17,298 nucleotides of DNA, from the NCBI RefSeq assembly GCF_938045225.1, contig NZ_CALINL010000253.1:1-17298 (forward strand). The letters run 5' to 3'. The notes under the pieces were generated by a model that was not told where the DNA came from, did not search any database, and saw only the letters and a list, made by a program, of their open reading frames with translations. This DNA is from an uncultured Campylobacter sp. (GTDB lineage: Bacteria > Campylobacterota > Campylobacteria > Campylobacterales > Campylobacteraceae). Below, piece by piece: positions 1-6,413 of the stretch (its first letter is position 1; the number at the start of each line of letters is the position of its first letter). Made by a program: the position numbers and the translations under genes.

Positions 1-12
1 TCAATGGATGAA

Positions 13-657
13 TCAGATGGGGGCTACCACACAGCAGGCTATCATCACGGGTGCTATAAATTTGAGATTGCCCGCATCGATCTTGGCTAGGCTGCCCAGC
101 TGCCAATAAACGATGTCGGGCAGCTTGGTCTCGGGGTCGGCGACGTACTTTAAAAAGCCGATAACAGAAGCCATCAGACCGCTAACGATGATACCCGAGA
201 GCACCAACATCAGCGTGCTAGAGCGCCCCATCAGACGAGGTATGGATAGCGTCATACCTACGGCCGCGAGCCCGCTAACAAAGGCTAACACCTGCACCCA
301 AAAAAGAGGCATATCAAACATAATCGCAACTGCGGCTCCCACGCAAGCGCCCGCCGAAACGCCTAGCAGATCGGGGCTAACTAGCTGGTTGCGAAAGACG
401 CCCTGATACGCCGCTCCGCTGATGCTAAGCGCGGCTCCGACGAGGATAGCTGCGATAATGCGCGGTATGCGGATGTTTTCGACGACGTTTTGGATATTTG
501 CCGCGGCGTCCGTCGGCACTCCAAAAAAGCCGCCGATCACGCTAAGCACGTCGCCGGGAGCCACGTAAAACCTGCCGACGCCGAGCGCCACTACGCCGCA
601 AACTACGGTCAGCACGGCCAGCAAAATCAGTGTAAATTTAAAACTAATATTTTTCAT
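13..657 (-). CDS. FecCD-family iron/siderophore ABC transporter permease, frame interrupted and cut by window edge
   Basis: Inner-membrane permease subunit of a ferric-siderophore, haem or B12-type importer; it would pair with the binding protein at 2461–3480 and an ATPase probably beyond the left edge. The 214 visible residues carry the family signature: hydrophobic segment at residues 7–30, then RIPR followed by GAALSISGAAYQGVFRNQLVSP and GVSAGA, plus several more membrane segments. ATG at 657 is supported by AGGAG just upstream. Family members are about 330 residues, so the last third is missing. The frame ends at TGA (13–15), and a second in-frame TGA lies at 1–3, with API…FIH between them. 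Either the gene is broken by point mutation or single-base slippage in the CCCCC run just before (plus 18–22), or the sequence is wrong here at the edge. Family assignment is firm; intactness is not. Confidence 0.85.
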   Translation of the reverse strand: MKNISFKFTLILLAVLTVVCGVVALGVGRFYVAPGDVLSVIGGFFGVPTDAAANIQNVVENIRIPRIIAAILVGAALSISGAAYQGVFRNQLVSPDLLGVSAGACVGAAVAIMFDMPLFWVQVLAFVSGLAAVGMTLSIPRLMGRSSTLMLVLSGIIVSGLMASVIGFLKYVADPETKLPDIVYWQLGSLAKIDAGNLKFIAPVMIACCVVAPI

Positions 658-926
658 TTTTCTCCTAAAATAAAATCTTCGCCCGTGCTAGCGCTACGCA
701 AAAAATATCGGCGTAAAAACAGACTTTGTCCGCAATCAAAACAACCCGATATGAGCGCCAAATTTGAGCTATTCGGGGCAAATTTACCCGCCGCTTTTAC
801 TCTTACGACTTAGTCGCTAGCGTCAAATTTGAGCCTGGCTACGCGTTATCAAATTTAAATCTAACGTTTCCGCAAATTTTTGCTGCGCCAAATTTAAACG
901 CAAGCTTCAGTCGCGTCAAATTTCAG

Positions 927-2408
927 CTACTTTACGACGCGGTCCATCCATCTAAAAAGCTCGTCCAGATCGTAGTCGCCGCCGTGACCTTGCCCCCAAG
1001 GCACTGCAAAATCAACCGTTTTGCCCGCATTTTGTAGCCCCAGCGCCAAGATAAGCGGTATCGCTAGAGCCGTGTCGGAGTCTGCCGCACCGTGTCTTAT
1101 ACGGTAAAATTTAGCCGCGCTTTTATTACCTAGATAGCTCATCGCGTTTGCCATTTTTATGATTTTAGCATCTGCGATCTCACCTCCGCCGCGTTTGGAG
1201 CTAAATTCGGTAAAATGCTTCGCCGCCGCGTCCGCATCGCCGAAAAAGTCGTTTTCGGGATTTTGTAGCTCTAGTCCGTCAAATGCGGGCGTAGCCTTAG
1301 CGCGCGGCATAGATAGAACAAAGTCTTCAAATTTAAAATCATAGCCGAGCGTGCAGCCTTGCGTCTCAAGCGTGAAAAACTCGGGCTTTAGCAGGCTTTT
1401 CTCGCGACTTTTTGCAGCCGCGAAAGAGTCTGCGAGCGTCTTTTTGACGTACTCTTTAAAGCTTCCCTCGCCGCTAGGCTCAAGCGTGAGAGCGCGGCCT
1501 TTGGCGTCTTTTAAATTTAGGGAATTTACGTAGGCGGGGAAGGCTGATTTTAGCGCGGCGGAGAGCTCTTTTTGCTCTGCGGTTAGCTCGCCTGAGACGG
1601 TTTTTGGCTTACCGCTTCGGTCGTTAAATCCAGCCGCATCAAACGCGCTAAAGTCCATTTTCTCGTATTTCGTCTGCGCACCGAACATCCACTCGTAGGC
1701 TGCGTCGGCGTTTTCTAGGTTCGTAACCGGGCAGTAGGCGGAGACGGCGTAGATCTCGTCGCTAGCCTTTGCTGCTCCGAGTGCCTCTAGATACGGCTCA
1801 AACTCGCTCGCGTCCGCCGAGACGCCCAGTAGCGCCGACATCGCTCCGCCCGCGCTCGTGCCGTTTGATATGATTTTATTTGCGTCGCCCGCCATCGCGG
1901 TGTCGTTAAATTTAAGATACCGCACGGCGGCCTTTAGATCGACGATGGCGGCGGGCGCTTTGCCGCTAAATTTGCCGTTTGCGTCCTTGAGCGTCCTACC
2001 TCTAGCACCAGGCGCTGCGACTACGTAACCGCGCTCAAGCGCCGCTAGCACCGCGTTTGGCTTGCCGTTTTTATCAAGGGCGGGCGTAAAAGGCTTGCCC
2101 GGCATATATCCGCCTATGGAGTTTGGCAAAAAGATCGGAGCGCTTGCCGCGTCAAATTTGCCCGCCTCGCTTTTATCACCATCAAAATACTGCGCCGGGA
2201 CGTAAAAATTTAGCCTTTGATACTCGCTATCCACGGGGTTTGCTACGTAAACTATCCCCTCGTAGGCTCTAAATTTGACCTCTTGTTCGCCTGATTTTAT
2301 AGAGCGAGTTTCAAATTTATCCGGGTCAAATTTCAGATCCGCCGCCTGCGCGCTAATCGCCGCATACAGGCAAGCCGCCGCGCCAAATGCAAGCGTCCTT
2401 TTTTTCAT
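927..2408 (-). CDS. Secreted tannase-like (subtype B) alpha/beta-hydrolase esterase
   Basis: Predicted periplasmic serine esterase of 493 residues. Start ATG at 2408 (MKKRTLAFG…) is preferred over the ATG 12 codons upstream because AAGGAAG precedes it and it begins a clear Sec signal peptide ending near AISAQA. The nucleophile elbow is NGTSAGGA with Ser185; AAPGARGRT earlier in the chain looks like the oxyanion region. Near the C-terminus come RHGAADSDT (Asp443) and GQGHGG (His475). From memory, the Lactiplantibacillus plantarum tannase triad is Ser163, Asp419, His451; the 32-residue Asp–His spacing is identical here, and Asp445 matches its galloyl-contacting Asp421. The gene lies between an iron-type binding protein (52 bp upstream) and a FecCD permease (269 bp downstream), all on the same strand. 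The hydrolase call is firm; the true substrate (gallate esters, or an ester-linked catecholate siderophore) is inference. Confidence 0.83.
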   Translation of the reverse strand: MKKRTLAFGAAACLYAAISAQAADLKFDPDKFETRSIKSGEQEVKFRAYEGIVYVANPVDSEYQRLNFYVPAQYFDGDKSEAGKFDAASAPIFLPNSIGGYMPGKPFTPALDKNGKPNAVLAALERGYVVAAPGARGRTLKDANGKFSGKAPAAIVDLKAAVRYLKFNDTAMAGDANKIISNGTSAGGAMSALLGVSADASEFEPYLEALGAAKASDEIYAVSAYCPVTNLENADAAYEWMFGAQTKYEKMDFSAFDAAGFNDRSGKPKTVSGELTAEQKELSAALKSAFPAYVNSLNLKDAKGRALTLEPSGEGSFKEYVKKTLADSFAAAKSREKSLLKPEFFTLETQGCTLGYDFKFEDFVLSMPRAKATPAFDGLELQNPENDFFGDADAAAKHFTEFSSKRGGGEIADAKIIKMANAMSYLGNKSAAKFYRIRHGAADSDTALAIPLILALGLQNAGKTVDFAVPWGQGHGGDYDLDELFRWMDRVVK

Positions 2409-2460
2409 CTTTGCTTCCTTTTGATTTTGCCCGTTTACCGGCAAAATCGCTCAAATTTGA

Positions 2461-3480
2461 CTATTTGCTACCGTCCGGGTTTAGCCCTTTTAGGATGTAG
2501 TCAAACTCCGCGTCGCTAAGGTCGTAGTTCATAAATTTCTTATAAAACGCCTTAGTTTGGGCTTTTACGTCGACGTCTTTAAAGAGCTCCGGCTGAACGA
2601 TAGTAGCCGCCCATAAAATTTGCAGTGCAGACTCCGCACCGTATCTATCCCAGCTAAACACGCCTTTTGGGTTGCCGTAGACTTTTTTGTTTTTAACCGC
2701 TTTTAGCCCTGCAAATACGGGATCGGCGTAGATTTTCTCAACCGCTTTTTGATTGTCCGCGCCGCCGACGATGATGATATCAGGGTCTGCCGCCACGATC
2801 TCTTCGGCCGTGATTTCTATCATGCTGCCCTCTTTTTGCACCGCGTTTTTACCGCCCGCGTATTTCACCCACGTGTCGATGATAGTTTTGGTGCCGTCGA
2901 TTTTTAGCAAGTTTGCGCCGCCTACGATGTGTAGCACTTTAGGGCGCGCGGCGTCCTTTAGCTTGCTCGTGCGCTCGGTCACTAGCGCGATGTTAGCCTC
3001 TAGATTTTCGTTTAGTTCTTTTGCTTTGCTAGCCGCGTCGCCGCCGATGATCTGGGCCGTTAGCAGCACGCTTTTTTTCATATCGTCGTAGTCGCGAAAT
3101 ATCAAATTCGCCGCGCTAAAACCGTTTTTAGTAAGGTTTTCTTGGAAATTTTTATTTGATACGACGACTACGTCCGGCGCTAGTTTAACGAGCTCCTCGA
3201 TCTGGATATCGTTGCCGTTTAGAGCAGCAGGCACCTCTGCGATGCGAGGGTAAATCGCGGCAAACCACTTATTTTTCTTGATGAGATCGGTCGTAGTTAC
3301 GATCTTATCCGCGCCGCCTAGCACCAAGATAACTTGGTTGTTTGCGTGCCAGAGTGCGGCTATCTTTTGCGTTTTGGCCGGGATTTTGACCTCGTTGCCC
3401 GTCATATCGGTGATGGTTTTGACCTCGGCTCCTAACGCGACGATAGCGCTTAAAAGCAACGTCGTGAGAATTTTTTTCAT
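2461..3480 (-). CDS. Periplasmic iron/siderophore ABC transporter substrate-binding protein
   Basis: Class III (FecB/BtuF/TroA-like) binding protein of 339 residues that should capture a ferric chelate or related metal ligand in the periplasm and hand it to the FecCD permease encoded downstream. Start ATG at 3480 is chosen (not 13 codons upstream) because AAGGAG precedes it and MKKILTTLLLSAIVALGA is a signal peptide. There is no lipobox cysteine, so it is probably soluble rather than a lipoprotein, unlike CeuE. N-lobe features are TDMTGNEVKIPAKTQKIAAL and ELVKLAPDVVVVS; the C-lobe has ITAEEIVAADPDIIIVGG and GVFSWDRYGAESALQILWAA, typical of the family. It is the first gene of the transport operon. 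Ligand identity cannot be read from the sequence. Confidence 0.88.
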   Translation of the reverse strand: MKKILTTLLLSAIVALGAEVKTITDMTGNEVKIPAKTQKIAALWHANNQVILVLGGADKIVTTTDLIKKNKWFAAIYPRIAEVPAALNGNDIQIEELVKLAPDVVVVSNKNFQENLTKNGFSAANLIFRDYDDMKKSVLLTAQIIGGDAASKAKELNENLEANIALVTERTSKLKDAARPKVLHIVGGANLLKIDGTKTIIDTWVKYAGGKNAVQKEGSMIEITAEEIVAADPDIIIVGGADNQKAVEKIYADPVFAGLKAVKNKKVYGNPKGVFSWDRYGAESALQILWAATIVQPELFKDVDVKAQTKAFYKKFMNYDLSDAEFDYILKGLNPDGSK

Positions 3481-3501
3481 CTTTTGCTCCTTGTGAAATG
3501 T

Positions 3502-3567
3502 AAATTTATAATATTGCAAAATTGCATATTAAAATTTGTGGAATATTACAAAAAAGCATATTAAAAT
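3502..3567 (-). promoter_or_regulatory. Putative promoter/operator of the iron uptake operon
   Basis: AT-rich leader of the binding-protein gene. On the minus strand a -10-like TATTAT lies at 3514–3509, about 30 bp before the start codon. Next to it, in the spacer position, is a perfect dyad TGCAA-AA-TTGCA (3515–3526). The 12-mer GCATATTAAAAT occurs twice, at 3524–3535 and 3556–3567, 32 bp apart (about three helical turns). The arrangement looks like a regulator binding region. Iron control by Fur would be expected from the genes, but I do not see a good classical Fur box, so the regulator is unassigned. Confidence 0.4.
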
Positions 3568-3621
3568 AAGATATATTTTTTAAAATTTAATCAAGAAGCG
3601 AATTTAAAAGCTAAATTTAAG

Positions 3622-3652
3622 TAGCCCCGCCCGCGGTTTGCGAACGGGGCTA
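3622..3652 (-). terminator. Hairpin between fdhF and the iron operon, probable terminator
   Basis: Perfect 8-bp arms TAGCCCCG (3622–3629) and CGGGGCTA (3645–3652) with a 15-nt loop that can form a further short CGC/GCG pairing. It starts 4 bp past the fdhF stop codon. The run following it on the minus strand (ACTTAAATTT) is only moderately T-rich, and the opposite strand is followed by A residues, so it is not a textbook U-tract terminator. Position and strong GC stem make termination of fdhF the best reading. Confidence 0.55.
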
Positions 3653-3656
3653 AAAA

Positions 3657-5915
3657 TCACTCGTGGTGATAGTCGTCGTATATGACCTTGTTGGTTTGGA
3701 ATTTGATGCGTTTTAGCTCGCGAATACGCAAAAATTCATCCTCCTCGATCCTTTGGATTTGGATGGCGGCCTTAAAGGTCGGAGTCTTACTGATGAAGTC
3801 CCAGCCGTTGCTCGTTAGCTCGTTGCAGCAGCTCTCCCAGTAGTGGTAGGTCATCTGGATGACGCCGTCCGGGACGATGTCCGTGACGTCTGCTTTGATG
3901 ACGATATAACCGTATCTACTCCACGCTTTGATGAAGTCTCCTTGCTTGATACCGTAGCGTTCGGCCAGCGCAGGGTTCATCTCCGCGATCGGTCCGATAC
4001 TGTCGCCGCCCTCTTCGATAGCTTTTGATCGTCTAGTCATGACGCCGCCGGCGTACTGATAGACTTTACGCGTAGTTAGTAGCTGTATCGGATACTCGGC
4101 GTCGGTCGGCTCGTCCACGCTACCGGCCATCACTTCGTACTCAGGCGGTAAATTTACGCGTTTAGCAAACTCAGCTTTTGCAGACTCGATATCTGCGACG
4201 CTCTTTACGTGTAAGCAAGGGATAAATTTACCTTTGCCGTCGGGCGTAAAGAATTTTTTATCCAGATACAAGCTCTGTCCGCCCATGTTGTTTTCGTCAG
4301 GGCACGGCCAGTGCAAGCCGTGGTACTTTTTGATGCGGTAGTAGCTCATGCCGCCGTATCTTCTAGGATCGCACTTGCGCACCTCTTCCCAAATTTCTTC
4401 AGGAGAGTTAAAGTTAAATCCCTCCGTCGCTCCGAGCCTTCGCGCGATCTCGCAGATGATCCACCAGTCTTGTCTAGCTTCTCCAGGAGGCGTGATGACG
4501 TGCTCGTTGTGCTGGACGCGGCGCTCGGCGTTAGCGTAGAGGCCCTCTTTTTCGCTACTTGCCACGCCAGGTAGCACGACGTCAGCTTTACGCGACGTTT
4601 CGGTTAAGAATATATCCTGAACCACATACATATCGACCTTTGAGATCGCTTTTAGGAAGTGGTTGGTATTTGGGTCGGTTACGACCGGGTTTTCGCCCAT
4701 CGTCCAGAAAAAGTGCACTCTACCGTCAAGGATGGCATTTGGTACTTCGGTTTTGTGGATGCCGATTTTACCGTTTAAGGAGCCTGGCTCTAGATGCCAA
4801 ACCTGCTCAAACCACTCGCGCTGTTTCGGATCGGTTACCGAGCCCAAATTTGGGAAAATATTTGGCAACACGCCCATATCGCAGCAGCCTTGGACGTTTT
4901 CTTGTCCGCGTATCGGTAGGTCGCCGCTTCCTAGCTCGCAGATATTTCCGGTTAAAAGGAATAAATTTGAGATATCGCAAACCGCGCCTACGCCGTGGTT
5001 AAAGTGCGTAACGCCCATACCGTGCGTGATGACGGCCGGACGGATAGTCGCGTACATGCGGGCCGCTTTTCTCACGTCCTCGGGATTTAGATTGGTGTAG
5101 CTAGCGATGGCTTCAGGCGAATAGTCTTTGACCGCTTCGCGTACGTATTCCACGCCCTTGGTGCATTCGTTTACGAAGTCCCAATTAACCAAATTTTCCT
5201 CGAAAATAACGTAAATCAGCGAGTTTATAACCGCGATGTTATGCTCGGGCGCTAGCTGCAAATGCACGTCCGCTCGGCTGGCAAATTCCGTCTTTATCGG
5301 ATCTACCACGATGAGCTTAGCGCCGCGGTTTAGCGCGCGCTGTATGTGCATAGCCGCGATCGGGTGGCCGTTTTCGGGGTTTGAGCCGATCATCAAGATG
5401 CAATTACTATAAGGTCCGATCTCCGTGAAGCTGTTTGTCGCCGCTCCGTTACCGATTGTTTTGGCAAGACCTGCCACAGTCGGAGCGTGTCAAATTCTAG
5501 CGCAGTGGTCGACGTTGTTCGTGCCGATTACGGCGCGCATTACCTTTTGCGCGACGTAGTTGTCCTCTAACGTACAGCGAGCCGAGTAGTTGCCTACTAG
5601 CGCGTCGGGACCGTATTTTTCCTTTACTTCTTTCATCTTTGAGACGACTAGATCGAGCGCTTCATCCCAGCTAGCCTCCTCAAAATCTCCATCCTTGCTA
5701 AATACGCCGTCTTTTTTACGAATTAGCGGTTTTGTTAGTCTGTCGGGCGCCCCCACGTAGTCCCAGCCGTAAAAGCCCTTTAAGCACAGATTTCCCTGAT
5801 TTACGGGGTTATCCTGCACTCCTAGCGCGCTTCTTATCACGTTGTTTTCGACGCGAAGCTCGACCTGACAGCCCGTGCCGCAGTACGGGCATATGACTTT
5901 GCCGGTCTTTGCCAT
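3657..5915 (-). CDS. fdhF: Formate dehydrogenase, selenocysteine-containing catalytic subunit (FdhF/FdhH type)
   Basis: Molybdenum (or tungsten) bis-MGD enzyme oxidising formate to CO2. The gene is one 752-residue frame read through an in-frame TGA at 5490–5492; a naive gene finder would split it in two. Start ATG at 5915 (MAKTGKVICPYCG) has AAGGAG upstream. Cluster cysteines Cys9-x2-Cys12-x3-Cys16-x27-Cys44 bind a [4Fe-4S]; Lys46 follows. The active-site block is DHCARI-Sec142-HAPTVAGLA, matching Sec140-His141 of E. coli FdhF. RGQENVQGCCDMG and ETSRKADVVLPG follow, and the C-terminal domain (MNPALAERYGIKQGDFI…) binds the cofactor. No twin-arginine signal is present and the length is near FdhF (715), so it is cytoplasmic rather than the longer exported respiratory form. 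No beta subunit or hydrogenase gene adjoins it; partners must be elsewhere. The gene terminates at its own TGA (3657–3659). Confidence 0.95.
5462..5492 (-). promoter_or_regulatory. Selenocysteine UGA with bacterial SECIS hairpin
   Basis: On the minus strand, UGA (5492–5490) is followed 13 nt later by a perfect 5-bp stem UGGCA / UGCCA enclosing the loop GGUCU (5476–5462). The E. coli fdhF element has the same GGUCU apical sequence, and the distance from UGA to the GGU (18 nt) is identical as I recall that sequence. This is the signal SelB reads to insert selenocysteine. Flanking protein sequence is conserved on both sides, so the UGA is not a true stop. Confidence 0.92.
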
Positions 5916-5931
5916 TTTTTCTCCTTTTCCG

Positions 5932-5950
5932 ATGTGCAAAATTTGCACAT
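5932..5950. promoter_or_regulatory. Perfect 19-bp dyad upstream of fdhF (operator-like)
   Basis: ATGTGCAAAATTTGCACAT is a perfect inverted repeat (9+1+9) whose near edge is 16 bp upstream of the fdhF start codon, just outside the ribosome binding site. It could be an operator or a 5'-UTR hairpin. Its half-site resembles the TGCAAA elements at 5956–5978 and at 3515–3526. The regulator is unknown. Confidence 0.45.
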
Positions 5951-5955
5951 TTATT

Positions 5956-5978
5956 AAATATGAAATATTTGCATATTT
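5956..5978. promoter_or_regulatory. Second, imperfect 23-bp dyad upstream of fdhF
   Basis: Arms of 11 bp match at 9 of 11 positions (AAATATGAAAT against AAATATGCAAA) around a single central base. It lies 5 bp beyond the perfect dyad, with centres 26 bp apart. The shared half-site (ATATGCAAA here, ATGTGCAAA there) suggests one dimeric regulator binding two sites. Function is inference. Confidence 0.3.
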
Positions 5979-6413
5979 GTCCTTAAAAGATAATAAATTC
6001 TCTTAATCATATAAATCAGTTTATAAATTTAAGATTTTATTTATATTTTATATCGGCACATAAAATAAAAATCGCCGTTATATCGTAATTTACAGCGTAT
6101 CATTTTAGTTACATATAAAGATATATAGGACATTTTATTAAGACTAGAATTGGTTATTGTATTAATGCAACTTAAAAATATGCTTCAATACTTAATCAAG
6201 TTTTATTTGTATATAAAGCTTTGTATTGGTAAATATAGAGACGAAATTTATGATTATGGTTATTTGTTGGATTTAAAATATTAACTATTACTAGTATCTG
6301 TAAATTTTACGATAAATTTTTGATTTTGTGCTTTTCACGAGCTTGATATTCATTTTTAACAAAATATGCATCAAATTTAAGCTAAAATACGCCAAATTGT
6401 TAAAAGGATAAAC
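5979..6413. other. AT-rich intergenic region between fdhF and ciaB
   Basis: A spacer with much lower GC than the flanking genes, between two divergent genes. It should hold the fdhF promoter on the minus strand and holds a good ciaB promoter at its right end. I see no RNA gene, repeat array or convincing coding region. A 39-codon frame (6165–6284) exists but lacks a ribosome binding site. Confidence 0.6.
6383..6388 (+). promoter_or_regulatory. ciaB promoter, extended -10
   Basis: GCTAAAATAC gives TAAAAT at 6383–6388 in the gcTAAAAT context typical of Campylobacter sigma70 promoters, with T-rich sequence upstream and no obvious -35. It predicts a start near 6395 and a leader of about 19 nt before the GTG start codon. 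Confidence 0.55.

Noticed and set aside
1..15. Reassignment of TGA to tryptophan as an explanation for the permease stops
   Set aside because: Several intact genes in the window end in TGA (fdhF, murD, the thioesterase) and Trp is encoded by TGG, so the standard code applies.
658..926. Possible remnant gene between the esterase and permease genes
   Set aside because: No frame shows recognisable protein on either strand; the stretch is spacer with several AAATTT words.
3501..3535. Classical Fur box before the binding-protein gene
   Set aside because: AT-rich and promoter-proximal, but no good match to GATAATGATAATCATTATC; the visible dyad is TGCAA-AA-TTGCA instead.
4559..5100. Long plus-strand open frames within the fdhF region (145–147 codons)
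   Set aside because: They are antisense to conserved FdhF domains, lack ribosome binding sites and have no family resemblance.
5477..5490. Treating the two formate dehydrogenase frames as a pseudogene split by a stop
   Set aside because: The stop is TGA exactly at the catalytic selenocysteine position and is followed by a SECIS hairpin; all motifs on both sides are intact.
5971..5982. Possible sigma54 promoter (GG…GC) upstream of fdhF, as in E. coli fdhF
   Set aside because: On the minus strand the GG and GC are separated by 8 bases, while sigma54 promoters need 10, and the flanking consensus is poor.
6165..6284. A 39-codon open frame in the fdhF–ciaB spacer (MQLKNMLQYLIKFY…)
   Set aside because: No ribosome binding site, composition as expected from AT-rich non-coding DNA (Tyr, Leu, Ile, Lys), and no recognisable motif.
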